A DNA stretch of 64,000 nt from Lactobacillus xujianguonis (GCF_004009905.1 NZ_ML136883.1:1-64000); one strand, 5' to 3'. Shown: positions 28,114 through 38,262, counted from the first letter of the stretch. Numbers and translations are program-made. Notes: generated by a model not told the origin, from the sequence alone.

Positions 28114-28359
28114 TTGAACAACAACGAAAAGATTGTTAACGAATTTGACCGCGATGGTCATCACTTCAAAATCGGCGTCAAAGCTGACGGTCAAGTATCA
28201 GTTTATTTAGATGATGAAACTAAAGCTCATCATGGTTACCACTTCCCTGGTGTAATCCAATTACCAAAAGGAATCGAAGTTGATGGTCAAATGATTCTTC
28301 GACTTCCAATTGACTGTGATGAAGCCATCGAAAATGGAATAAAGGAATTACAAGCTTAA
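28114..28359 (+). CDS. 81-residue protein of unknown function in the PTS operon
   Basis: I do not recognise this protein. It starts at TTG with GCGAGGTG upstream, 15 bp after the EIIC stop, and is followed by a terminator, so it is the last gene of the GH1-EIIC operon. It is acidic and hydrophilic, with four histidines in DGHHFK and KAHHGYHF, regular alternation suggesting beta strands, and the segment FPGVIQLPKGIEVDGQMILRL. There is no signal peptide or membrane segment. It might be a small accessory protein of the PTS or its enzymes; this is only position-based. Confidence 0.7.
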   Translation: MNNNEKIVNEFDRDGHHFKIGVKADGQVSVYLDDETKAHHGYHFPGVIQLPKGIEVDGQMILRLPIDCDEAIENGIKELQA

Positions 28360-28370
28360 AGTTGAATAGG

Positions 28371-28410
28371 AAAAAGAGATGTTACCTGATTTAAGCAACA
28401 TCTCTTTTTT
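28371..28410 (+). terminator. Terminator of the GH1-EIIC operon
   Basis: AAAGAGATGTT and AACATCTCTTT pair around a 12-nt loop and are followed by T residues. Confidence 0.9.
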
Positions 28411-28476
28411 ATCAGTAGACCATTCAGTAATGCTTTTTATGTGTAGAAAAAAGAATCTAAGCATATAATTAAATGT

Positions 28477-28487
28477 ATAGATATATG
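28477..28487. promoter_or_regulatory. Putative operator before the first gntR gene
   Basis: ATAGATATATG occurs here and also at 32272-32282 before the second gntR gene. An AT-rich shared 11-mer is weak evidence, but position before both regulators suggests autoregulation. TATAAT at 28464-28469 is a possible -10 box nearby. Confidence 0.4.
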
Positions 28488-28527
28488 ATTTTAAAATAAA
28501 TATTTTTAGTAAAGTTGGTTGATACAA

Positions 28528-29250
28528 ATGGTAAAAGCTAAATATCTTGAAATCGCTAAAGCAATCGAAGCAAAAATTATGGATGGTACTTTTAAAAAAG
28601 GTAATCCCCTTCCCGATCAGCAAACTTTAGCAAAACAGTTTAACGTTAGTCGCTTAACTGTTAAAAAGGCCTTAGATGGGTTAGATCGAAAAGGCCTAAT
28701 TTATAAGCAATCGGGACTAGGAACTTTTGTGTTAGGTGAAATTCCAATTAAGGAGGGTATCGATGCCCCTGCCAACGCTTTTATCGGTTTGCGGAACCAA
28801 ATGGGTAAAGAACAAGTTTCTAGTAAAGTAATTCTCTTCTCTATTGAATTTCCTAACGAAAAAATTCAAGAATATTTAGATCTTAAGCGTAGCGAACCAG
28901 TCTATAATATTCGCCGCTTACGTTTATACAACAATGAGCCACTAACCTTAGAACATACTTATATGCCCGTTAAATTGGTCCCTGATCTGGATCAAGATAT
29001 CCTCTTAGATTCGATTTATGACTACATTCATGAAAAGCTAAACTTGCAGTTTGGTCATGCTTATCGGCGAATTTCTGCTGTTAAGGCTGACGAATATGAT
29101 GAAAAATATTTAGATGCTAAAAAAGATGATCCCATTTTGGAGTTACAACAAATTGTTTGGCTAACTAACGGTCAACCAATTGAATACTCTACTAGTAAGA
29201 ATCGCTATGACAGAAGAAGTTACATTACTGTAGAAAATAATAGATTTTAG
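28528..29250 (+). CDS. GntR-family regulator, HutC/UTRA type (first)
   Basis: This 240-residue repressor has an N-terminal winged helix (KYLEIAKAIEAKIMDGTFKKG to LGTFVLGEI) with the recognition segment QTLAKQFNVSRLTVKKALDGL, and a C-terminal UTRA ligand domain (about residues 90-235: VYNIRRLRLYNNEPLTLEHTYM). UTRA regulators often bind phosphorylated sugars. The ATG at 28528 is preferred to an in-frame TTG at 28519. It is followed after 10 bp by a second GH1 gene, so it likely senses the imported phospho-glucoside and controls this island. Confidence 0.9.
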   Translation: MVKAKYLEIAKAIEAKIMDGTFKKGNPLPDQQTLAKQFNVSRLTVKKALDGLDRKGLIYKQSGLGTFVLGEIPIKEGIDAPANAFIGLRNQMGKEQVSSKVILFSIEFPNEKIQEYLDLKRSEPVYNIRRLRLYNNEPLTLEHTYMPVKLVPDLDQDILLDSIYDYIHEKLNLQFGHAYRRISAVKADEYDEKYLDAKKDDPILELQQIVWLTNGQPIEYSTSKNRYDRRSYITVENNRF

Positions 29251-29260
29251 AGGTTCATAA

Positions 29261-30742
<1,482 letters not shown>

Positions 30743-30744
30743 TA

Positions 30745-30788
30745 AAATAATAGAGCCTAACTTTAAAAAGAGCTAGACTCTATTTTTT
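30745..30788 (+). terminator. Terminator of the gntR-GH1 pair
   Basis: AAATAGAGCCTA and TAGACTCTATTT pair around a loop and are followed by T residues. Confidence 0.85.
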
Positions 30789-30839
30789 CAAGAAAATATA
30801 ATGAACTTGATAAGTTTTATAGAATAGAGAGTAAAAGAA

Positions 30840-31250
30840 TTGATCACAATTACACGACAATATAACTTTAAGGCGAAGGACTTTTTTAATTACTTAGAAG
30901 CTCAATTAGTACCTACGATCAAAAAAGCCCGCGGTAATAATCTTCCTGTGACTTTAACCAAAGGCACTAAATATGAAATGGCTGATGCTAAAGTAGAAAT
31001 TACTGACTATGAGCGAAATAAGCTTTACGCGGCTCGCTTTCAAACACGTGGAATGGACATTGTCATTAAATATGTGACGGAAGACATCGCGGACGGTGTC
31101 AAAATCACCTTCTCCGAAGATATGCTTAGTTTTGATCGAGAACACCATGGTAAATTGCAAACTATGTTTTATAACTTCCAATTAAAAATGGGAGCTAAAC
31201 GTGAATTGAAACGGATGGCAGATAATGTGTATGCTCATCTAGCCAATTAA
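30840..31250 (+). CDS. DUF3284 domain protein
   Basis: This 136-residue soluble protein fits DUF3284, a family often found beside cellobiose PTS genes in lactic acid bacteria. It begins MITITRQYNFKAKDFFNYLE, has a central beta-rich part (ITDYERNKLYAARFQTRG) and a helical end (LKMGAKRELKRMADNVYAHL), resembling a START/SRPBCC-like ligand-binding fold. The start is TTG with AGAGAG upstream. Function is unknown. It is convergent with the EIIA gene and shares a terminator with it. Confidence 0.75.
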   Translation: MITITRQYNFKAKDFFNYLEAQLVPTIKKARGNNLPVTLTKGTKYEMADAKVEITDYERNKLYAARFQTRGMDIVIKYVTEDIADGVKITFSEDMLSFDREHHGKLQTMFYNFQLKMGAKRELKRMADNVYAHLAN

Positions 31251-31257
31251 AAAGATA

Positions 31258-31301
31258 CGAAAAATGACTACAAGCTTAAAAATTTGTAGTCATTTTTATT
31301 T
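31258..31301. terminator. Bidirectional terminator
   Basis: AAAAATGACTACAA and TTGTAGTCATTTTT pair between the DUF3284 gene (plus) and the EIIA gene (minus). Confidence 0.9.
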
Positions 31302-31319
31302 GTTAATAGTTAATAGATG

Positions 31320-31691
31320 TTAATTTTCTTCTTTAAGAGCACCGGATTTATATAGCTTTTCATAAAGATCAACCATTTCTCCAGCCAAGTCTCTAAAGGT
31401 AATTGCATTCATTAAATGGTCTTGGGAGTGCACCACAAGTAAAGTTACATGCATATGATCGCCTTGAGCTTCTTTAGTCAACATCCCTGTTTGAGAATTA
31501 TGAGCTTCAAGCAAGGATTTATCTGATTCCTTTAACTTTTCACGCGCTCCAGCAATATCGCCTTTTTTAGCTAAGCGAATAGCTTCAAAAGCTAAACTCT
31601 TGGCATTACCACCATTGGCAATTAACCCCATCGCAGCCATCAAAGTTGCTTGTTCTTTTTCTTCTGGAGTTTGTTTCTTTTTTTCTGCCAT
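31320..31691 (-). CDS. PTS EIIA, lactose/cellobiose family
   Basis: This 123-residue cytosolic subunit carries phosphate from HPr to EIIB. The phosphorylated histidine is His88 in LLVVHSQDHLM, and LEAHNSQTGMLTKEAQG is the family signature before it. A charged N-terminal tail (MAEKKKQTPEEKEQ) precedes the three-helix bundle. It is the second gene of an EIIB-EIIA operon and most likely works with the EIIC at 26674-28098, the only EIIC in the window. Confidence 0.93.
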   Translation of the reverse strand: MAEKKKQTPEEKEQATLMAAMGLIANGGNAKSLAFEAIRLAKKGDIAGAREKLKESDKSLLEAHNSQTGMLTKEAQGDHMHVTLLVVHSQDHLMNAITFRDLAGEMVDLYEKLYKSGALKEEN

Positions 31692-31712
31692 ATAATATCT
31701 CTCTTTCTTGTG

Positions 31713-32048
31713 TTAGCCGTTAATTAAGCTTTCAGCTTGCTTTAAGACCTTTTCGCCGTCCATCATGCCGTAAGCTTGCATGTCAATGACGTCTAAAGGA
31801 ATATCCTTGCCATCTTTACCAGCACCCTTAACTTTGTTTTCAAAGTCACCACGCATGTAACTTACTTGAGGCCCAAGCAAGACACAGTCAATTTCTTCAT
31901 TTTGAATGTGTTGATCAGCTTCTGAAGCTGGACAAGCAAAAATTTTAGCATCAATGCCATCAGCCTTTGCAGCTTGTTGCATCTTAGTTACTAAAAGTGA
32001 AGTACTCATACCTGCACTACAATTAAGCATAATTGTTTGTTCTGCCAT
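31713..32048 (-). CDS. PTS EIIB, lactose/cellobiose family
   Basis: This 111-residue cytosolic subunit passes phosphate to the sugar in EIIC. The active cysteine is Cys10 in IMLNCSAGMSTSLLV, followed by the phosphate-binding loop. VLLGPQVSYM is also typical. The ribosome site is AGGAG. It is first in the EIIB-EIIA operon, behind a promoter covered by cre-like sites, and is transcribed away from the second gntR gene. Confidence 0.93.
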   Translation of the reverse strand: MAEQTIMLNCSAGMSTSLLVTKMQQAAKADGIDAKIFACPASEADQHIQNEEIDCVLLGPQVSYMRGDFENKVKGAGKDGKDIPLDVIDMQAYGMMDGEKVLKQAESLING

Positions 32049-32098
32049 AATAAAAATTCTCCTAAAAACGATTTTTTACTTGTTTCTTTACAAAACAT

Positions 32099-32135
32099 AT
32101 TATAAAGCGTTTGCAGATTACTGTAAACGCTTTTA
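32099..32135 (-). promoter_or_regulatory. EIIB-EIIA promoter embedded in paired cre-like sites
   Basis: On the minus strand TTTACA (32127-32122) and TATAAT (32104-32099) are 17 bp apart. The same stretch is an inverted repeat of AAAGCGTTTGCAG (32104-32116) and CTGTAAACGCTTT (32121-32133), each arm close to a cre site. TGTAAACGCTTTTA at 32122-32135 has one mismatch to the cre consensus. CcpA bound here would block the promoter. Confidence 0.8.
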
Positions 32136-32152
32136 TAGACATACGAAAAAGG

Positions 32153-32166
32153 AAGTATATACTTTG
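32153..32166. promoter_or_regulatory. Putative operator in the EIIB / gntR intergenic region
   Basis: AAGTATATACTTTG contains the palindrome AAGTATATACTT and shares TATATACTTT with the motif at 25202-25216. It lies upstream of the EIIB promoter and may bind one of the island's GntR proteins. Confidence 0.45.
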
Positions 32167-32230
32167 TCTCTAAAAACCCTAGTCTTATCATGTTTATTCA
32201 AGGCAAATTTTTTATTAAGTTTTTTACATC

Positions 32231-32244
32231 AGCAACCGCTTTCA
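32231..32244. promoter_or_regulatory. Weak cre-like site before the second gntR gene
   Basis: The complement TGAAAGCGGTTGCT matches the cre consensus with two differences. It lies 80 bp upstream of the second gntR gene. Confidence 0.35.
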
Positions 32245-32322
32245 ATTTTTTAACAAATTGTTATCATAGAGATAGATATATGTAATATTTTTCTTAACAT
32301 ATAGTTTCGAAAGGAGGCTAAG

Positions 32323-33027
32323 ATGAGTCGTTATCGCGAAATTGCAACTGCTATTGAAAAAGATATTATTGAGAAAAAATATGTCGATAAATTACCTGAG
32401 CAATTCTATCTAGCTGACAAATATCACACTAGTCGCGTAACTATTGTTCACGCCCTAAAATTGCTTTCACAAAAGCATTTAATCAAAACTGTTAAAGGCC
32501 ACGGGACTTATATTCTTTCAAAAGAAATCCCTAATATTTTTCTTAATTCAGGGACTTCAGAAAATGATGGCTTTACTAAACATATCAATGGTAGTGGTGT
32601 TGTCAGTAGCCATATCATTTCTTTTCAAACCCGTAAGCCTACTCATGATGAAGCCTGCGCGTTAAATATTAGTCCCAAAGAACAAGTCTATGATATTATT
32701 CGCCAACGCTTGCTTGATAACCATTCTGCTAAGCTCGAATATACAGTCATGCCAGTTACGCGCATCCCTGGATTAAACCGCGACATTTTACATCGTTCGA
32801 TTTATTCTTACATTCAAGATAATTTAGGCTTAAAAATTGGTAAGGATGACCGTATTATTGCTGCTGATAAAGCTGATGCTTATGACATGCAGTATTTAAA
32901 TTGCCGCAGCGATGATCCAGTGTTATGTGTCAAACAAAATGCTTATTTAGAAGATGGAACACCTTTTGAAATTTCTGAATCACGTAATCGTTATGATCGC
33001 GGCGTTTTAACCGTTAATAATAGTTAA
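32323..33027 (+). CDS. GntR-family regulator, HutC/UTRA type (second)
   Basis: This 234-residue regulator is related to the first one (28528-29250). The winged helix contains QFYLADKYHTSRVTIVHALKLL and GHGTYIL; the UTRA domain shows VYDIIRQRLLDNHSAKLEYTVMPV and DRIIAADKADAYDMQYL, closely paralleling the first copy. A strong ribosome site (AAAGGAGG) precedes the ATG. It is divergent from EIIB-EIIA and 27 bp upstream of the third GH1 gene, so it probably controls both directions. Confidence 0.9.
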   Translation: MSRYREIATAIEKDIIEKKYVDKLPEQFYLADKYHTSRVTIVHALKLLSQKHLIKTVKGHGTYILSKEIPNIFLNSGTSENDGFTKHINGSGVVSSHIISFQTRKPTHDEACALNISPKEQVYDIIRQRLLDNHSAKLEYTVMPVTRIPGLNRDILHRSIYSYIQDNLGLKIGKDDRIIAADKADAYDMQYLNCRSDDPVLCVKQNAYLEDGTPFEISESRNRYDRGVLTVNNS

Positions 33028-34503
<1,476 letters not shown>

Positions 34504-34537
34504 GTTAGTTATTCTGAATTTTAGAAAGGCCAAATTT

Positions 34538-35467
34538 ATGAAAGAAATTTACTTTAATCACGATGGCAATATTGATGATTTAGTCTCTTATCTAGTACTT
34601 CTACAAGCTCCAGATATCAAACTATTAGGTGTGGGCGCTATTGATGCTGATGGTTTCATTGATCCCTCAGTTGAAGCTTGTCGTAAAATGACCGACTTAT
34701 TTAATTTGCGTGGAGATAAGTTGGCAGTAGCTCGTTCTAATTCACGTGCCGTCAACCAATTTCCTCATGACTGGCGAATGGCTACCTACTCCTTCAACTA
34801 TTTACCAATTTTGAATGAAAAAGGCAGTGTTACTACTCCTCAAGCTGAATTACCTGCCCATCTCGACATGGTAGAAAAGTTAAAGCAAGCCAAAGAACCG
34901 GTAACCTTAATCATGACTGGTCCACTGACTGATTTAGCGCGGGCACTTGATGCCGAGCCAGAAATTGAACAACATATTAAGAAACTTTATTGGATGGGTG
35001 GTTCACTTGATGGCCATGGAAACGTAGCAATGGTTAATGCTGATGGCAGTCAAGAATGGAATGCCTTTTGGGATCCTTATGCTGTTAAACGTGTCTTTGA
35101 ATCAGAAATTACAATTCAAATGGTCAGTCTGGAAAGCACTGAAGAAATTCCTTTAAATGATGAATTAAGGCAACACTGGGCTAGTTTACGACGCTATCCA
35201 GCAATGGATTTAGTTGGACAAGGTTATAGCTTAATTATCTCTGTTCCAATGGCAGAATTATATCTGTGGGACGTTTTAACGACTGTTAGCGCCCTTTATC
35301 CAGAGGTCGTTGAAACTAAAAAAGCCAAGGCAACTGTCATTACCGATGGCTTGAGTGCCGGCAGCTTTAAACACGATGCAAATGGTCGTGAAGTTGAGAT
35401 TGTAACAAAAGCTAATAAGGAGCTCTTTTTCAAAAAGATGGATGCTATCTTGGAGCGAACAAAATAA
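34538..35467 (+). CDS. Nucleoside hydrolase (IUNH) family protein
   Basis: This 309-residue protein has the inosine-uridine nucleoside hydrolase fold. The N-terminal calcium motif reads NHDGNIDDL, against the usual DTDPGIDDA: the first Asp is Asn, but the later Asp pair is kept. MTGPLTDLARAL and the WMGGSL segment are typical. Near the end YLWDVLTTV has Trp-Asp where many members have His-Asp, so the catalytic acid differs. It would normally cleave a base-ribose bond; substrate here is uncertain. It shares an operon with a gntR and a GH1 gene, which is unusual for a nucleoside salvage enzyme. Confidence 0.83.
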   Translation: MKEIYFNHDGNIDDLVSYLVLLQAPDIKLLGVGAIDADGFIDPSVEACRKMTDLFNLRGDKLAVARSNSRAVNQFPHDWRMATYSFNYLPILNEKGSVTTPQAELPAHLDMVEKLKQAKEPVTLIMTGPLTDLARALDAEPEIEQHIKKLYWMGGSLDGHGNVAMVNADGSQEWNAFWDPYAVKRVFESEITIQMVSLESTEEIPLNDELRQHWASLRRYPAMDLVGQGYSLIISVPMAELYLWDVLTTVSALYPEVVETKKAKATVITDGLSAGSFKHDANGREVEIVTKANKELFFKKMDAILERTK

Positions 35468-35477
35468 ATATCGTAGT

Positions 35478-35511
35478 AAAAAAATCATCCCTGGTGGGGA
35501 TGATTTTTATA
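35478..35511. terminator. Bidirectional terminator
   Basis: AAAAATCATCCC-TGGT-GGGATGATTTTT ends the gntR-GH1-IUNH operon (plus) and the membrane protein gene (minus). Confidence 0.9.
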
Positions 35512-36022
35512 TTGCCTTAATATGCTTCTTAAATAAGATAACCGCAATCCACGCCGAAATAAAGGATGGTAACACGATTACCACCAATAAATTTGGATCT
35601 AAGAAATTCCCTACCCGAATGAATTCAGTAATCGTCGAAATTCGCTTAATGTTGGAAAAAATTGCTTGATAAACGGTCACGTAAATTAAACTCCATTGAA
35701 TGTAATATTCAATCAATGTTAAAGTTGTCGTTGAAAATTTAAGCACATGTTTAACCATCCGCATGCCCCAATAAAGCAAAATACCAGATAAAATCACGAA
35801 AATTGCCAAAAGAAGAAACAGATTACCTAAATTAACATGGTCCCGATTATTCATCATCCAATAAGCAATGACAAAGAAAATTAAGAAATTAATTGTACTA
35901 AAGAAAATTTGCCCAATAAACAAGATACCAGCTTTAATCCACTGAAATCGGTTCTCTGAGCGAAATAAAACTAAGATTAGTGCAATTACCGCAATCGCTC
36001 CAAAAACGTAAGTGACCCGCAT
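35507..36022 (-). CDS. Membrane protein of unknown function
   Basis: This 171-residue protein has about five hydrophobic segments (residues 4-20, 32-57, 66-86, 108-125 and 145-163) and no recognised motif. A basic C-terminus (FKKHIKAI) would be cytosolic. A good ribosome site (AAAGGAG) precedes the ATG. It has its own promoter and a terminator hairpin inside its leader (36047-36071), so expression may be controlled by attenuation. I cannot name a family with confidence. Confidence 0.7.
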   Translation of the reverse strand: MRVTYVFGAIAVIALILVLFRSENRFQWIKAGILFIGQIFFSTINFLIFFVIAYWMMNNRDHVNLGNLFLLLAIFVILSGILLYWGMRMVKHVLKFSTTTLTLIEYYIQWSLIYVTVYQAIFSNIKRISTITEFIRVGNFLDPNLLVVIVLPSFISAWIAVILFKKHIKAI

Positions 36023-36046
36023 TTTTAACTTCTCCTTTACAAGAAA

Positions 36047-36071
36047 AAAGATAGGCGACGCACCTATCTTC
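36047..36071 (-). terminator. Terminator-like hairpin in the leader of the membrane protein gene
   Basis: On the minus strand GATAGG-TGCGTCG-CCTATC is followed by TTTTTTC, then by the AAAGGAG ribosome site and start codon. It sits between the promoter and the gene, so it would stop transcription unless opposed. Confidence 0.7.
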
Positions 36072-36109
36072 TGGATTCATTTTATAGATCTTTAAACTCT
36101 ATGTTATTT

Positions 36110-36138
36110 ATTATAGGATACTCAGATACATTAGTTAA
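36110..36138 (-). promoter_or_regulatory. Promoter of the membrane protein gene
   Basis: On the minus strand TTAACT (36138-36133) and TATAAT (36115-36110) are 17 bp apart, giving a leader of about 80 nt. Confidence 0.7.
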
Positions 36139-36214
36139 CCCCTTTAAGTAAGAAGACTAGCATCTCAAGCAAATTTTTTATATAATCGGTTTAACAAATG
36201 AAAGGAAGAGAATT

Positions 36215-36361
36215 ATGGGCTTAACTTTTGATAATCCAAATAACTTAGCGAAAATGCTTGATAAATTTGCGACTGTTCCTGACCCTAAAAAGTCACCAAT
36301 GAACAAACACAAAAAAGAAGCTGAAAAGGATAAAAATAAAGACGATAAAGATAAGAAATAG
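36215..36361 (+). CDS. 48-residue highly charged protein (SPJ_0845-like)
   Basis: A short gene with AAGGAAGAG before its ATG, a TATAAT box at 36181-36186 and a strong terminator directly after its stop. It encodes MGLTFDNPNNLAKMLDKF, a short linker and a lysine/aspartate-rich tail ending KNKDDKDKK. The N-terminus resembles tiny conserved proteins of lactobacilli and streptococci annotated as SPJ_0845 family, from memory. Function is unknown. The signals on both sides make it a credible real gene. Confidence 0.7.
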   Translation: MGLTFDNPNNLAKMLDKFATVPDPKKSPMNKHKKEAEKDKNKDDKDKK

Positions 36362-36391
36362 AAAAAGCTAGGCTGCGGCCTAGCTTTTTTC
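36362..36391. terminator. Bidirectional terminator
   Basis: AAAAAGCTAGGC-TGCG-GCCTAGCTTTTTT separates the 48-residue protein gene (plus) from the ABC-F gene (minus). Confidence 0.92.
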
Positions 36392-36392
36392 A

Positions 36393-38015
36393 TTAGTAAA
36401 TTGCTTCAACTTGCTTTTGCACATCTGGGCTATTTATGAATTCGTCATAAGTTGTATCCTTCCGGCTCACGATTCCTTTTGGCCCTACTTCAATAATATG
36501 ATCAGCAATAGTTTGCAAAAATTCATGGTCATGAGAAGTAAAGATAATCGAACCTTGATAAGCTTTTAAAGCATCATTAAGCGAAGTGATTGATTCCAAA
36601 TCTAAATGATTAGTTGGATCATCCATAATTAACACATTAGCTGGTTCAAGCATCATACGTGACAATTGGCAACGAACCTTTTCTCCACCAGAGAGCACTT
36701 TGATCTTCTTCTCAATCTCATCCCCACTAAAGAGCATTCTACCAAGAAAGCCACGCAAGAAAGTATTATCATCTTGTTCTTTGTTGGCATATTGTCTTAA
36801 CCAATCTAAAATTGTTAATTCATCATTGTTGAAATTGGCATTTAAATCGCGTGACATGTAATTAAAAGCCGTCGTCTGTCCCCAAGTAACAGTACCACTA
36901 TCAGGTTTAACTTTACCAGCCAAGATATTCATTAAGGCAGTTGTTGCCAAAGTATTACGTGAAAGAAGCCCAACTTTATCACCTGGACGTACGATAAATG
37001 ACACGTTATCGAGAATCTTTTCACCATCAACACTATACGAAACATTCTCGACTCTTAAGAGATCATTACCTAAATCACGGTGCAATTCAAATTTAACAAA
37101 CGGATATTTACGTGAAGATGGCTTAATATCCTCAAGTGTAATTTTTTCTAATTGCTTCTTACGTGAAGTTGCCTGCCGGGACTTAGAAGCATTAGCAGAA
37201 AAGCGTGCCACAAATTCTTGTAGTTCTTTGATTTTTTCTTCTTTTTTGGCATTTTGATTGGCAGCAAGCTCAGTGGCAAGTTTACTTGATTGATACCAAA
37301 AATCATAGTTACCAACGTATAACTGAATCTTACCCCGATCAACATCACACATTTGCGTACATACTTGATTCAAAAAATGCCGGTCGTGAGAAACAACGAT
37401 CACAATATTTTGATAATCAGCTAAGAAATTTTCTAACCATTCAACAGTGTGAACGTCTAACCCGTTAGTTGGCTCGTCAAGTAATAAAATATCCGGATTA
37501 CCAAACAAAGCTTGGGCAAGCAAGACTTTAACCTTATCCGCTTCTGGCAATTCACTCATTAAGGTTTGATGCAACTTCTCTGGAATTCCAATTGATTGCA
37601 AAAGTTTAGCAGCATCAGCCTCCGCATTCCAGCCATCAAGTTCAGCAAATTTACTTTCTAGTTCAGCAGCTTTAACCCCATCTTCGTCACTAAAATCAGG
37701 CTTTGCATATAAGGCATCTTTTTCTTTCATCACCTGGTAGAGTTCATGATGGCCTTGAATCACAGTCTCCATTACTGTGAAATTTTCAAAGGCAAAGTGG
37801 TCCTGGTTTAAGCTGGACATTCTTTCATTAGGGTCAATATTAATCGTGCCAGTGGTTGGTTCAATCTTACCTTCAAGTAGTTTTAAAAAGGTAGACTTTC
37901 CAGCACCGTTAGCACCAATGACACCATAACAGTTACCTGGTGTAAATTTTAAATTAACATCCTCATATAAAGTTTTCCCCGATAAATTAAGACTTAAATC
38001 AGAAATGGTAATCAA
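36393..38015 (-). CDS. ABC-F family ATPase (YkpA/YbiT-like)
   Basis: This 540-residue protein has two ABC ATPase domains and no membrane segments, as in ABC-F ribosome-associated factors. Domain one has Walker A GANGAGKST and LLDEPTNGLD; the linker (about residues 240-310) is charged; domain two has LSGGEKVRCQLSRMML and MDDPTNHLD. Walker A of domain two is degenerate (LLSRNTLATTAL in place of GxxGxGKS/T), as is common in this YkpA-like branch. The start is taken as TTG at 38015 because GGAGG lies nine bases upstream and MITISDLSLN fits the family; a frame beginning at 38033 precedes the ribosome site. Confidence 0.9.
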   Translation of the reverse strand: MITISDLSLNLSGKTLYEDVNLKFTPGNCYGVIGANGAGKSTFLKLLEGKIEPTTGTINIDPNERMSSLNQDHFAFENFTVMETVIQGHHELYQVMKEKDALYAKPDFSDEDGVKAAELESKFAELDGWNAEADAAKLLQSIGIPEKLHQTLMSELPEADKVKVLLAQALFGNPDILLLDEPTNGLDVHTVEWLENFLADYQNIVIVVSHDRHFLNQVCTQMCDVDRGKIQLYVGNYDFWYQSSKLATELAANQNAKKEEKIKELQEFVARFSANASKSRQATSRKKQLEKITLEDIKPSSRKYPFVKFELHRDLGNDLLRVENVSYSVDGEKILDNVSFIVRPGDKVGLLSRNTLATTALMNILAGKVKPDSGTVTWGQTTAFNYMSRDLNANFNNDELTILDWLRQYANKEQDDNTFLRGFLGRMLFSGDEIEKKIKVLSGGEKVRCQLSRMMLEPANVLIMDDPTNHLDLESITSLNDALKAYQGSIIFTSHDHEFLQTIADHIIEVGPKGIVSRKDTTYDEFINSPDVQKQVEAIY

Positions 38016-38048
38016 AATGTTCATCCTCCGCAATTAAATATTCAAATA

Positions 38049-38057
38049 AGTATAGCA
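38049..38057 (-). promoter_or_regulatory. Extended -10 promoter of the ABC-F gene
   Basis: TGCTATACT on the minus strand fits an extended -10 box (TGnTATAAT-like) about 35 bp upstream of the start. No good -35 box is seen. Confidence 0.5.
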
Positions 38058-38067
38058 AACAAAAAGA

Positions 38068-38098
38068 AAAAAGCCATCTTAATTGAGATGACTTTGAA
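38068..38098 (-). terminator. Terminator-like hairpin upstream of the ABC-F gene
   Basis: AAGTCATCT-CAATTA-AGATGGCTT followed by TTTTTTC on the minus strand. No minus-strand gene precedes it, so it could belong to a longer attenuated leader or an unseen RNA. Confidence 0.6.
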
Positions 38099-38160
38099 AA
38101 AATCTTATAAAATAATCTTTTACAGTATCTTTATAAAAAATTATTTGTTATACTAGTTGC

Positions 38161-38240
38161 CGGGTCTTATGTAATTTGTAAAGTCCTTAGATGCCCCAGC
38201 ACCAGGTAGTTGTATCCCCTTCTACCTGGTTTTATTTTAG
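38161..38240 (+). ncRNA. Candidate small RNA with a C-rich loop
   Basis: An extended -10 box TGTTATACT (38146-38154) is followed about 45 nt later by a strong terminator with arms ACCAGGTAG (38201-38209) and CTACCTGGT (38222-38230) and a T-rich tail. The 12-nt terminator loop TTGTATCCCCTT and an upstream GCCCC are C-rich, as in small RNAs that bind ribosome sites (for example RsaE of staphylococci). No open reading frame fits. Neither flanking gene is in the right place to own this terminator. The exact 5' end is an estimate. Confidence 0.55.
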
Positions 38241-38246
38241 CATAAA

Positions 38247-38262
38247 TATAACAAATGTTATA
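38247..38262. repeat. Perfect palindrome, possible operator
   Basis: TATAACA-AA-TGTTATA lies between the candidate small RNA and the DUF2974 gene. It could bind a dimeric regulator; no regulator is known. Confidence 0.4.

Noticed and set aside
28348-28623. A 91-codon minus-strand frame upstream of the first gntR gene
   Set aside because: It covers a terminator and promoter region and the antisense of gntR; its product is low-complexity.
38247-38262. The palindrome as part of a recombination or attachment site
   Set aside because: No integrase, duplicated flank or tRNA is nearby; a simple operator or chance AT-rich symmetry is more likely.
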